From contig CDMY01000301.1 of the NCBI GenBank assembly GCA_001179505.1, positions 62,001 through 126,000 of the forward strand: DNA of 64,000 nt, given 5' to 3'. Positions 11,045-22,270 of the stretch are shown in pieces (the first letter of the stretch is position 1; the number at the start of each line of letters is the position of its first letter). The notes beneath the pieces were generated by a model. The model had not been told where the DNA came from and did no database searches. It saw nothing but the letters and a program-made list of their open reading frames with translations. The position numbers and the translations under genes are program-made. The DNA comes from Vitrella brassicaformis (taxonomy: Eukaryota; Sar; Vitrellaceae).

Positions 11045-14000
11045 TCAGTGTCGGGAGAGGAAGTAGTTGACAGAGAGGCAGGCGAGGATGATGATGAGGG
11101 CAACACCCAGCAGACACACGCACCTGCAACACACCACAACCAACATTCAGGACGGCGAGGGACATTTAGCAAAGTACGCTACGCCGGAGGGGCGGGTCTT
11201 TTCTTGCCGTGCCTACGTGCGAGTGTTGCGCCTCCTCTGATGCAGGCGAGCCACACGGACCTACAAACATATGATGGCGCACCGAATCACCCAACCGGAC
11301 TGCCAGTGATTTTGTCCTGAGGACGAATCTATCTGTGGTCTGTCTGCTTACCTGTTCGAGCGCCTGGGCTGTGCGGTCACTGGCGTGCCGCATGGTGCTC
11401 TCTATGCTATCTGTGGTCACACACACAGGTAGCAAACACGAGGTAGGCAGGCCCCTTGTGGCGTCAGTGGGTTCCGTGCATCCATCAATCAGCCAAGTGG
11501 GCTGGGTTCCTACCGATGTAGTTTTGCTGCTGGCCCACATGCCAATTCAGTTCCTGATACAACTGATGAATGCCTGCAGCCAGGCAGGCAAGGCAGGCAG
11601 GCAGAGAGGCAATACGTACGGCAAGGAAGGTGTGTGAATGTGTTGAGTGAGCACGTGTGCGGCTCACTCACCCTGAATGTCGCTTTGTATTTGCTGAAGA
11701 CCTTCCTGTCTGGCTCGGATGACATCCTCCTGCAGACTGTCCTCCGCCAGGGGCTGCAACCTGATGTCACACCCGCACCCACCCACATAGGATATGGCAT
11801 CCACCCGACTGACTGACTGATTGTCTCTGCGGTGCGTCTGCTGTCGTGTCCTCTGCCTGTGTGGCAGCCACACAAACCGGCTGCCTCCCTGCCTCCCTGG
11901 AGACGAACGACGAACCTGTGTTGTGCGAATGGGTGGCGGACGAGTTTGTCATCGACCTCTGAGGCGTGCAACCCATATGGATTCACGAACACTGGGTTGG
12001 GGACCCTCCAATCGCGCGCAGTCCCGTCGTTACTGTCGCCATCTACGTCAATAGACCCACATACGCACAACCGCACACCAAGACAGACAGACAGATACAA
12101 ACAACAACGGACCACCACTCGTCAGTCAGCACGAGCCCTTCAGATGCCCGCAAATAAATGGTGTGTTCACCTCACCCCCTGTGTATCGCCACGAAGAGCT
12201 ATGGCAGTCACTGCTATCCTCATCTGCACCGCACCCACCCCACACATCCAAACCAACGTGGATTGATTGGCGTGTCTGCCGATCTGTGTGTGTCCGTGCC
12301 TGACCTCCTCCCTCCTTCCCTCCCTTTTTTTGTTCATTTAGTCCTTACTTGTGCTGGTTGCTGAGGGGAGGACAGGGAGTGGCGATGATGATGAGTGAGA
12401 GATCTCCACATCGGTGTCGCAGGCCGAGGGCGAGTGGCGATAGTCACCCAACAACGGCTGCTGCACCATCACGTCCACCGTGGGGCTGCCCTTCACACGC
12501 GTATACCTACACACACACACCAATACATACGTACAGACGTACGTACATCACACAACACAACACAACACAGTACAACGAGCTCCCTCCCTCCCTCCATGCA
12601 ATGCGCACCCATCGCGTCGGGCGTGTGTGTGCATCCCTCCCTCCCTTCCTTCCTCCCGCGCCCGCTCACCTGGTTTGCTGGATGTTTGGTTTGGTGGTTT
12701 TGTCTTCGACGCTGAATGGGTTGGGAGGGGGGGTGTCGTGGCCGCCATTGCGACACGACGGGGGGGCCCGCTCCGTGGGGTCCAACAGCGTATACCTATC
12801 ACAGAGGGGATACCATGCACACACCAACAAGACAGACAAGGGACAGGGCAGGGCAGGCACACCAGCCAGCCCAGCCACCCGTGTGCACACTCCATCCATT
12901 CAATGATCCCGGTCAGGGTGCAGTGCGGTGCTGTGCTGTGCAGTCGATCTCCCGCGCCGCGCCGCGCCCACCCTTCGGATTCTATGCTAGCGATGCGCTG
13001 CTGTGAGTCGCGGCGATGAATCACCTGGGTCAACGTGTACTTCTCTGCACGCCCAACCACCCACACACCCAGCCACCAATGAACGACGCATACAAACATG
13101 GGAGTTCACTCCGGCGGCATAGCTAGCGTAGGTGTGCAATGCAATCAATATCTCTCTCTCTATGTATCTTTTCATCTGTACGTACGTACATACCCCTGAT
13201 GACGTGCGTTTCTGCGATTCGCTCGAGGTCCTGACCAAACCAACACACACAGGACAGGCAGACGATAGATAGATACCATACGATTGATTGTCCTTGGCCT
13301 CCGGGCTGGCTAGATACACACATACGTACTTACTTGCAAGGCCTTGGCGTATGTCGCCGTCAACTTCTTGTGCACCAAACGGCGCTGCGACTGACACACA
13401 GAGGGAGGCAGCGGAAGGCACAGGCAGGGAGACCACGACAGACCACCAGTAAGTATGCCATGAATGCATTCGTGCGTTCGTTGCCTTGGTGGTTCAGTCA
13501 GTAGTGACTGGCTGGCTGACCCTTTCTGTCGGATTGTCTCCTGTGATTGCGGAAAAGCGCCTGAGGATACCCTGCGTCTCAAGCGCCAAATCCTTGGCAG
13601 TGTTCATCTTGGAATGCCTGACCGACCCGACCAACCCCATCCCATCCATCCCCCAACAGACAAGACAAGAGCAAAGATCCCCACAGAAGCCCCCCGTGGC
13701 CGCCTCTCTGCTGATCGGTCAGGTGGCTTACAGCGCTGCCTGGAACTCGGCACGTTCATGCGACTGGACGGGGCGAGCACACTGACCGACCGACACACAC
13801 ACACACAGACAGACGTACGTACATAAAGACCAATCATGAATGGCATTGGGCGTGGGTGGGTGTGCATGTGGAGGTAAGGAGGGAGGGGCCATGGAGGGTG
13901 CGGTGTGGCTTGCTTACCAGCTTACTGATCTCCGCTGTCTTGGCCTGCAACTGCACCCACACACACCGCCACAGACAGGGTTGAACACTCATCCAGCATC

Positions 14001-14139
14001 GGCGTGTCCGAGTGGCCTGCTTGCTGTGGCTGCCTGTATCTGCGTGTCTGACCTGTTGGATGTACTCCTGTACGTGCCGGGCACCTTCGGCCGCTGCCTC
14101 CACATCCCGCGGGCTGTCAGGCTCAGCAACAAACGACAT
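11045..14139 (-). CDS. Qa-SNARE, syntaxin 7/12-like
   Basis: Membrane-fusion SNARE. Sixteen phase-consistent exons encode 401 residues: 14053-14139, 13918-13950, 13732-13763, 13521-13617, 13334-13390, 13194-13230, 12972-13044, 12670-12795, 12349-12506, 12176-12223, 11916-12042, 11672-11760, 11514-11573, 11352-11410, 11217-11260, 11045-11123. The N-terminal helical region includes MNTAKDLALETQGILRRF, then NPTERSQRRLVHKKLTATY, which resembles the spacing of endosomal syntaxins 7/12. About 170 polar residues follow. The SNARE motif runs EDVIRARQEGLQQIQSDIQ, then ELNWHVGQQQNYIDSIES, with the zero-layer Gln in VGQQQ. A basic HQRRR precedes a C-terminal anchor (LLGVALIIILACLSV). The protein should sit on an endosomal or vacuolar membrane facing the cytosol. 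Class Qa is likely; the exact paralogue is not certain. Confidence 0.87.
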
Positions 14140-14228
14140 CGTCACAGTGGATGAATGAATCAAACTAGGATGCAACAAAAGGCCAGGCTCTGCCAACCAC
14201 AAGAGTCGCTCTGGCAGATCTCCCAAAA

Positions 14229-14236
14229 AGCTCGCA
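14229..14236 (+). promoter_or_regulatory. AGCTCGCA octamer
   Basis: Lies in the 143-bp spacer between the divergent syntaxin and Fused-like genes, 54 bp before the kinase ATG and in the same orientation. Confidence 0.5.
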
Positions 14237-14282
14237 ATGATTTTCGGTGTCGCCAGCTGAAGGAGCGAGTGTGCGTTAGATC

Positions 14283-15604
14283 ATGGCTCAAAGCAAGTAA
14301 GAGCGATTTCCCCCTGTGCTGTGAGTTCGCAGCACGAGTCATTGGTGCGCGCTCCGCCTGTGTGTCTGTCCCTCTCAGGACCTCCCATGAGTTCTTGGCT
14401 CAGAACAAGTACATCATTATGCATCAGCTGGGCGCTGGCTGCTTCGGCAAGGTGAGGCTCCATATACTTACTTATACGAACCGGGCTTGGCTTACCGGCT
14501 GTCAGTGCAAATGGTGATTGATGTGCGGTGGGTATGTGGCTGCACCAGGTGTTCAAGGCCCGTCGTCGCTATACGGGTCAGATCGTAGCGCTCAAGTTCA
14601 TTCCGAAGCGTGGCAAGACCGACCGTGACTTGAGCAGCCTGCGGCAGGAGATCAACATCCTCAAGCGGCTGCGGCACGACAACATCATACTCATGCTCGA
14701 CAGCTTCGAGACCGCCGAGGAGATCTGTGTCGTCACCGAATTCGCACAGGGGGAGCTATTCGATGTCTTTAGGGACGAAAAGAAACTGCCCGAAAATGAG
14801 GTGGGCAGGGGTCGGTGGCTGTGCGGGTGGAAAATTCGGGCGTGTGTGTTGCGTGTGCGTCAGGTTCGTTGGATAGCATCCCAGTTGGTGTCTGCGCTGC
14901 ACTATCTGCACCGCAACCGGATCATTCACCGCGACCTGAAGCCGCAGAACATCTTGGTGGGCGCCAACCGTGTGGTCAAGGTGTGTGACTTCGGGTTCGC
15001 GAGGGCCCTCTCCGACCAGACCCACTGCCTGCACTCCATCAAGGGCACCCCACTCTACATGGCACCTGAACTCGTACAAGAAAAGTCTTACGACGTCAAA
15101 GCTGACCTCTGGTGTGAAAAACAGTCAAGGGGCCGGGAGGGAGGGAGGCAACGGGGACCTTGGCTTGGCAGGGAGCTTGCGGGCAGGCAGGCAGGCAGGC
15201 AGTCTGGCAGAAACACTCAGCCATCCAATCCACTGACCTGATGTGTGTGTGTTTGTGTGTCTTTCTTTCTGTCTTATGTGTGTGTCAGGTCGCTTGGTGT
15301 GATAGTATACGAGTTGTATGTGGGGAAGCCCCCTTTCTACACCCAGTCGCTGTACAGTCTCATTCACATGATCGTACAAAACCCCGTCACATACCCGCAG
15401 ACCATGAGGTACCTACCGAGGGAGGGATACACACCACGAGGGTCGCCTCGCCACCCACCCAATGCTGTCTGTCTGTGTGGGTTGATGTGATGCAGCCCCA
15501 CGTTCCGCAGTTTCCTGGACGCCATATTGCAGAAGGACCCGACCAATCGGTTGCCAACCGAACAGCTGGCCAAGCACCCATTCATCGCCACTCATGCACG
15601 CTGA
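14283..15604 (+). CDS. Fused/STK36-like serine/threonine kinase, catalytic domain only
   Basis: Six phase-consistent exons (14283-14296, 14379-14451, 14549-14800, 14864-15111, 15289-15408, 15496-15604) encode 271 residues. Complete kinase hallmarks are present: glycine loop [17 protein letters not shown] lysine, catalytic loop [26 protein letters not shown] and [21 protein letters not shown]. That last stretch and the following [17 protein letters not shown] and [10 protein letters not shown] closely resemble the Fused family. Animal and plant Fused proteins continue for hundreds of residues after the kinase; this one stops 10 residues after the HPF motif. Family members act in cilium assembly, Hedgehog signalling or cytokinesis; the role here is not known. 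The start was chosen because a 14-nt first exon (MAQSK) splices in phase to the kinase exon. Confidence 0.9.
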
Positions 15605-15893
15605 ACGGACAGCATGAGGACGTCGGTCTGTCGGGTGGGCGCTTGTAATGGTCTGGGGTGGTTCGTAGGTAGGACGGGCGGTGGCTCTTGTGAATACATA
15701 CACATCTTGATATACATGGTATCTCATGTGGGGCGGGGTTGGAATGCCCAGTCGATGCAATGTACCCAATGTACGGATCTATGCATGTATGTATGTATCT
15801 ATGTATGTGTTTATGTACGTATGTGCATGCACATCTGTGATGGATGGACGGATGGATGCCGGAGCAAGAGCCAGCCAGAAGAGAGCAGCTTAA
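15605..15893. other. convergent spacer
   Basis: Short 3' spacer with ATGT-type repeats near 15784-15830; no gene seen. Confidence 0.6.
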
Positions 15894-18044
15894 TTAGCTA
15901 GGTCTATCGACGGGGGCGATGATGCCTCTTTGTGTGAAGATGGACATGAGTCGACTAAGCTTCTCTTCCGCGGCTCTCGTCAGTACAAATGCCTCCTCAC
16001 TCTCCATGCCACCTGACGTGACACAGACACAGACACAGACACAGACACGTATATGAATAATGAGACACACGTCTACCCATGTGTTGTGCACTGAATGTCC
16101 GTGAGAGAGGTGACTGACCTTGCAGCGCCCAGTCAGAGATGCGTTGGGTCTGAGGGTCGACACGAATCATGTCCCAGTATGCCTGGGCGGGCCTCTCACA
16201 GGGGGCGTCGGGCCTGTCGTCGTCTCGGCCGGCCAGAATGGCACGTACTGCACCAAGTGACGCCTGTCTGCTGCACATTGCTGGCGGCGCGGCGCCCTGA
16301 TCACTCGAAAAGAAAGGCCTGCACGACACGATAGATATGAACACGATCGATGGACGCACAGATTGACGCATCCGATGGCCGGACGGCGCCGGCCGACCTG
16401 TGTTCTCTCTTCCACAGATGGCTGACGACCGACTGCAGCAAATCCGTAGGATGGAAGTACATTCACTGACTACACTGGTGGATCGTCTATTCACCTGCCT
16501 GTCTGTATGTGCGTCCGCTCGTTCCATCCGTACGTACCTTTGTTGGGCAGTAGAAGTCCCATCCGTGCCGGAAGAGCAGAAGCGTCATGACCTACAAGAA
16601 GGTGGGCACCCCACCACGAATGCGGTGCCTGCACTGCACAAGAAGCCCCGCTTCTGCACCGCTGGCACTGACCTGTTCCTCGCCGAAGAAGATGTCCGGC
16701 AGGGGGACGTAGGGCACCTCACGCAACACGTCCGAACGACCGAACCAAAACCCTTCACAACACCAACACCACAGAGAGAGAGAGAGAGAGAATAGAGAGA
16801 GAGAGACCTCACAGCATTACCTCGCGGCATTTCCCGTGTGGTGGCTGACCTGCTGCCCAGAAGAGCGAGGGGCAAGGGGAAGGCAGATGTGAAGTCAGCA
16901 TCCGACTGCAATGCGCATCAACATGCCTCACGCATGGCAAGGGAGCTGTCTCTCTGCATCAGACAGGCATCCCACCCACCCACCCACCCTTTGGTGCGGA
17001 GCAGGCCGTTCTCATCAAAGTGCGAGGCGCACAGCAGCACGGGACGAGTCTCATCACTGACATAATCCCAGCCGACCCCATGTGGATAGGCGGGCGGGTA
17101 ACTCGTCAAGATTGGCTTGGACGAGGGACACCGGCCAAGGTCCTACACACCATACACACAGATCATCCAACTAACACCCACTCAATGAATGAATGCATCT
17201 CATCTAGCCCAGTCACTTAACCCGCCTGTGTCGTTAGTTATTGATTGATTCACTGACCCACCTCACCTCCAGCAGGAGGGTGTCCCATTTTGGACGAAAC
17301 CTGAGGGAGTGAGAACCAGGACAGACCCCCACACAGTGTCTGTATGCAGACAGACGTCCTGGCGTCGTGGCTGCCTGTCTTCCTTCCTACGTGCGTACCT
17401 CATGTGGCTGTCTATCGCCAGAAGGTACGGCTCGCCCTCCCACAGGAGCTGCGCCAAGTGTCGCGCCCATGCCGGACCCCTCGCAGCCCCCTTGTCCAGC
17501 ACCAGCACCTTCAGATACCCGCACTCAAAGCGGAAAAGGGGATGAGGTGCACGAGCACGTGGGCGGCAGGCTGCAGGCCCATGCTGAGGGTCATCTTGCA
17601 CTGTCGATGACCCACCAGAAGCTCTGTCGTCCTGACGTCCTGGCCCAGCCGTGCGGTGGCTTGGCCTATGAGATCCTAGCCACTTGGCCCTGAGTGCAGG
17701 ATTGAAGGTAAAGGATGTGATAAGATCGTCAGCCGCAGTCTTGTCTTTGTTTCGCAAGTCGCCTGCACGCGGACGAAGGGAGGGAGAGGCGGCATGATAT
17801 GATACGAGTGAGTGCACCTTGCCAGACGCATCCAAAGGAGATCTCGCGCGGGGCATCTGCTTGGTGGATGGCAGACTGAAAGAAACGCCACACACATACA
17901 CATCACACAACCAACGAGAGGGAGCATCTGTGAGAGGAGGCAGGATCTTCCCACACGATTCATGCACACCTGTATTGTCAAGGGAAGCTCGTCGTCGCGG
18001 TAAGACGGGATGAGTACGAGGATCTTGCGCATCGCGCTCGGCAT
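15894..18044 (-). CDS. GlcNAc transferase of the Skp1 Gnt1 type (PF11397-like)
   Basis: Ten exons. The first eight are phase-consistent: 17970-18044, 17818-17875, 17399-17762, 17267-17300, 16988-17142, 16850-16905, 16673-16752, 16538-16591. They are followed by one starting near 16412 and ending 16119, and 15894-16012. The N-terminus goes straight into the catalytic fold (KILVLIPSYRDDELP), then ISFGCVWQ, GPAWARHLAQLLWEGEPYL, IDSHMRFRPKWDTLL, a DxH-type motif as in this family, TSYPPAYP, SLFWAAGFWFGRSDVLREVP, LPDIFFGEEQ and FRHGWDFYCPTK. In-frame TGA lies 21 nt upstream of the ATG. No signal peptide or membrane anchor is visible, so it should be cytosolic, as Dictyostelium and Toxoplasma Gnt1 are; those add GlcNAc to hydroxyproline on Skp1. 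The acceptor site of exon 9 is uncertain. The precise acceptor substrate is inferred. Confidence 0.82.
16011..16050. repeat. CAGACA microsatellite
   Basis: Tandem ACACAG units in the last intron of the GlcNAc transferase gene. Confidence 0.85.
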
Positions 18045-18055
18045 CTTTGCTTTCG

Positions 18056-18063
18056 AGCTCGCA
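18056..18063 (+). promoter_or_regulatory. AGCTCGCA octamer
   Basis: Lies in the 52-bp spacer between the divergent GlcNAc transferase and F-box genes, 41 bp before the F-box ATG, same orientation, within TTTCGAGCTCGCATTTC. Confidence 0.55.
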
Positions 18064-18096
18064 TTTCAGGCGATCGGTGGGAAAGGTGGCAGGCCC

Positions 18097-19449
18097 ATGT
18101 CGCTTGACGAGACCCCCGAGCATGTGACTCTAGAGCGCGTCTTCACCTTCTTTGAGCCCTTGGATCTGTGCGTTTTGGCAAGCGTATCCAGGGCTCTGCG
18201 CGGCCTCTCGTAAGCGTGCCCCCTCCCCCCCCAATGCGCTGCACAGCCGTACACTGCCTGTCGTGTGCCCCTTGATTTGCAGAGAGCGGGACTCTCTTTG
18301 GAGCGTCTTATGCACCTCTCTGTGGCAGGGCAAGGCCTTTGTGGCGGAGAGGTTCCGGCAGACCCCGAGCAAGGCCAGCTACCGCGGATCACTGGCCGAC
18401 AAACATCGTGACACCATTACGCGTGGCGAGCTGTGCTCACTGACGTGGCACTTCCGCTTCAAGCGAGATGCGGGCGAGGAGTGGACAGATGCCGATCCGT
18501 ATTGGAAGAGGGGCTCGCCCATGCAATGGAGCTTCCGGACAGACGGAAAGATGGAGCGGGCGGACGACCATCCCGAACTCAGAGCGAATGAATCGGTTCG
18601 TGGAGGGCCGGCCTGCGTCGGCCGACAGCAAAGGAGTGGGCTCGGTGCACTGCACAGCCCTCTGTCTGTCTGTGCCTGGTATATTTTGTGCAGGAGGTGC
18701 GGCGTTGGAAGTTCACGAGGGTATCATGCGGTGCTCGTGGCCCCAAAGGGCGCTTTGTCAAGGTCGGCCGTTTCCCAGGTATGTGTGTCATCCATCACAC
18801 AGAAACAGACACAGACACAGACACAAACACATGGGCGCACGCAGGATCCGCCTCTACACCAGGCCAGTGGACGAGTTGTGCGTGGCTCTGTGTTTCTGTG
18901 AAAACGGTGATTCAGCGTATGTCGTGTCGCGTACCGCCAACTGGGGGTGGCTGATGGAGAGCTGCTGGGTGGTGCTCTACAGCTTCCCCATTTCCCCCTA
19001 CAGCCAACTGCCAAACGAGTACCGAGACGAGGGCCTGAAGGTCGATACGGACCTCCAGTGGGCAGTAAGCACGACGGCAGAGCACAAGCCTGCCTCAGAG
19101 GATCCGATCACACACACACTCCCCACATCCGGTCCATCTCTCGTGTTGTTCTGCAGGAGGCGTTCCTTTACAACAATGCACTGAATGTGCCCCTGCGTTA
19201 CCTCCTGCAGGACGGAGCCGACTCAGAATACGAGCCAGAGACAGGTCAGCGGGTCGGTGGGTGGGTGAAAACAGGCAGGCAGGCAGGCAGGCAGTTAGTT
19301 TTGGTTCATGAGCGAGATCCCTGCGTTGAGTGTATCCATTGGTGTGTGGTGTGTGCATGGCAGAGGGTCGATCGGCCAAGCGGCGGGGCGGGGCCAGGAC
19401 AAGGGACAGCAAGCGGCGAAAGAAGAGCAGTCCGAAGGCCAATGGCTAG
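18097..19449 (+). CDS. F-box protein
   Basis: Six phase-consistent exons (18097-18209, 18283-18595, 18694-18778, 18868-19064, 19157-19244, 19364-19449) encode 293 residues. Residues 8-45 form an F-box: TLERVFTFFEPLDLCVLASVSRAL, then ERDSLWSVLC. F-boxes dock on Skp1 in SCF ubiquitin ligases. The rest is Trp/Arg-rich (LTWHFRFK, QWSFRTDGKM, EVRRWKF, NWGWLMESCW) and probably forms the substrate-recognition domain. The C-terminus is strongly basic (AKRRGGARTRDSKRRKKSS), a likely nuclear localisation signal. ATG 18097 was preferred over an in-frame ATG at 18010, because the longer form would overlap the opposite gene's coding start and lacks F-box relevance. The exon 3/4 join was chosen by phase; an alternative acceptor nearby is possible. 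Confidence 0.78.
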
Positions 19450-19903
19450 CAAGTCCGTCCGTCCGTCTGTCGAGACGGACAGGCACAGCACGGCGTGGGC
19501 TGATTTTTGAGCCTGTGCAGTGCATGTACGTACGGTACATGCAAGAAAATGTTAGTTGAGTCCAGCGAGTCGACGGCATCCATGTTACGCGTATAGGGAC
19601 ATTTGGCATGACGAACACTTATGCATCGATCAATTTCCTCATACCAAATGGACGGACATCGCTGTGTTGATATTAGGTTTAAGTGAATCAGCGGTGTTTG
19701 ACTGATTGATTGGCCGTTCGTAGATCCATGAACGAATACCGTCTGTCCATCCATCCATCCATCCACTCATCCGTCCGTCCAGCCCACATGTCTGTCACGC
19801 CACGCGAGCCACTCATGCACAATACACTGTACAGCTCTGCCCGCAATGAACCGTCCACCCACCCGGTCACGCAACGTGTCCTTGGATTAGCCAGTCAGCT
19901 GAG
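19450..19903. other. convergent spacer
   Basis: 454 bp between two 3' ends, with CATC/CGTC repeats at 19748-19781. No gene seen. Confidence 0.6.
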
Positions 19904-22270
19904 CTAGGTCTCTTCCTCGCCATCAGTCAGCCCTCCACGCATGTCTATGTCTGACTCTTCCTTGTTGATGGCTATGTCTAGCTGTGCACCCTGTCCCGCT
20001 GCTGCTGCTGCTGGTGGTGCCTGCTGTGTGTGTGCAGTCCTGCGCTTCTTGGCCACATGAGTGTCGGCGGGCCCAGAGCACACGTAGTCGATCGCTGTCA
20101 TGCCCAGGTTGTCCTCTGGGTTCCAGAGGTCCCTGAGAGGGGCCTTCTCGGGGGCATGGTGCAGCATCTCATACCGCAGCGCCTCGAAGAATCGCACCTG
20201 CACACACAGACACATATGCATACATACATGAGTGGGGGGTGGGGTGGGGTGGGTGGTTTGGTCGCTCAGCTCACGACGGGCCTGACGAGGTCCCTCTCTT
20301 CCTGGTAGTTGCTGTGGGCCATCCGGTAGAGGATCTCGTTGGGCCCCTCGTGGTCCTTCAGGTGTTCCCTCAGCGCAGCACCAGACAACTCCCAAAACCT
20401 GCATGCCGCCACACCCACAGAAACAAACAAAGAAGAGGACGTCTAGTATGGTATGCGACGTCGGGATGGATGGGTGGATCGATTGACCGACGTGTGTTTC
20501 TTGGGCTGGGGTGGTCCGGTGCGGTGTGCAGTGCTATGGTCCCACCACTCACTCGATGCAGTGCGACAGGACATGTTTGCCCAAGGCGGCCAGCCCATCT
20601 GCGGCGATGGCCGGCGTCACCAGCACCGGGTGGGTGTCCTTGCGCTTGTGCACCTTCACGCTGAACACCTACAACCATCAGTTCAGTAGTTAACACACAT
20701 CACGGCCATTCACTCATGGATCAGTCAGCCGGCACACATAATACAATACACAGACGTGCAGTGCATCTGTCCATTGTTTGCTTACGGCGCTCTCCCCGCC
20801 GATGTGGACGGTGCTGACGATACGGTAGGAATCGCCCCTGCTGGGAGCCCCCTCAAACATGCTGCACACACACACACACACAAATACAATTACGTGTTTG
20901 TCCCTGGGTGAGTGAGTGAGTGGACAGCACTTACAACTTATCGTGTGTTTCGAACCAGACGTGACTGCTGCTGTTGCTGCTGTCGGTGGTGCCGGTGGTG
21001 CCGGTGGTGCCGGTGGTGGTGCTGGAGGACATCTGGGCAGGGTCGGGCGGCTTGGGGTAGTCCTTGGCTGCGTACCGACTCGGCACCAACTCGCCGCTCG
21101 GCGCAACACGCCAAAACTGACAGACAAACAGAACGTCCAATAGGCGATATGCCCATGTGCGCCATGGAGTGTCTGCATGAGTGAGTGAGTGATTCAGTGA
21201 GTGAGGAAGACAACGCAACGCACCGCACCTCGGGTGGAGTCTTGGTGAAGCTATTGAGCAGCCGATACAGACGCTGAAACTTGAACTCTGAGTTAGGAGG
21301 AACGGCTGTGTCCTTGCCTGCATGCAGGCAGGACACACACACCCACACACAGGCCAGCATATGCAAGTGAGATCATTCTTACACTTTCATCTTATCCCGT
21401 TTCCGGCATGCTGTGCTGTGAATATCGTGCTATGGTTACGTTTGATCTTCTGCGCCGTCCATTTGCGGTCTATGTTGACCCAGAATTGGTCAGTGTCCTC
21501 GAACTGGTCACGGCCGAATGCACCGGGGTCCTTCTGAACGGCCACCGTCACCCCGCATGGCAAGGGCCAATCGTCCGGGAGAGCAGCGACGAACGCGGCG
21601 AAGCCACCGGTGGCTGATGACCTGATCCATACAGACACATGCAAAGCACAGACTCACTCAGCCCAAGCGCGTATGTGGGTGGGCGTGGGCAGCTGGTGCG
21701 TGTGCGTGTACATCTCCTCAATGGGTGGTGCGAGCATGTGTAGCGACGAGTCCTCCACCGAGTCGAATGCACCTGTATATATGGATACAGACAGACGATT
21801 GGGAGGGATCAAGTCGAGTGCACCATCAATTGACAGCCTCTCCCCCTCTCTCTCTCCCTCCCTCCCTCCCTCCCTATCTCCCTGCTCTTGTCAAAGTTAC
21901 CGTATTCTTCGATAGTCAGGTCATCCTGGCCCCATGTGCAGCGCACCGTGAAGCCCTTGCCCGCCTCGACGGTGACCTCCCGCACCATGTCGCGCATCTC
22001 GGTCGTCCCGTCGCGGCGCATGAAGAGGAAGGCAAACCGGATGGTGGTCGACGGGGTGAGGCAGAAGATGTGCGCCACGGTACAGCCGCCCCACGCTCCA
22101 TCAGCACCCTCGGCGATGTGGAGGGGGATGGGTCTCTTCCCTCCCCCCAGATACGGGTGCTCGCCCACCACCGACAAGATGGCGTGCTTGCGTGGGATCT
22201 GATAGACACAGCTGCGGGCATCAATCTCAAAGCAAACCACTGCAGGGGCGAGCGTGGACGGCGACGCCAT
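19904..22270 (-). CDS. conserved-looking protein of unknown function
   Basis: At least nine exons, read leftwards, none matching a family I recognise. Exon 1 (21901-22270) begins MASPSTLAPAVVCFEIDARS and includes HAILSVVGEHPYLGG and FAFLFMRRDG. Later exons carry SSATGGFAAFVAALPDDWP, RLYRLLNSFTKTPPEV, FWRVAPSGELVPSRYA, RGDSYRIVSTVHIGGESA, VTPAIAADGLAALGKHVLS, FWELSGAALREHL and FFEALRYEMLHHAPEK. The tail has a basic KKRR nuclear-type signal and ends in an acidic run with TAG at 19904-19906. No membrane helix or signal peptide is seen. A Thr/Gly microsatellite-coded stretch (TTTGTTGTTGTT, about 20990-21030) suggests a flexible linker. The mix of alternating hydrophobic segments and clean splice sites supports a real gene. 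Confidence 0.6.

Noticed and set aside
18010-18096. Longer N-terminus for the F-box protein from ATG 18010
   Set aside because: Would overlap the coding start of the opposite GlcNAc transferase and remove the only promoter space; residues added look hydrophobic but not signal-like in context.
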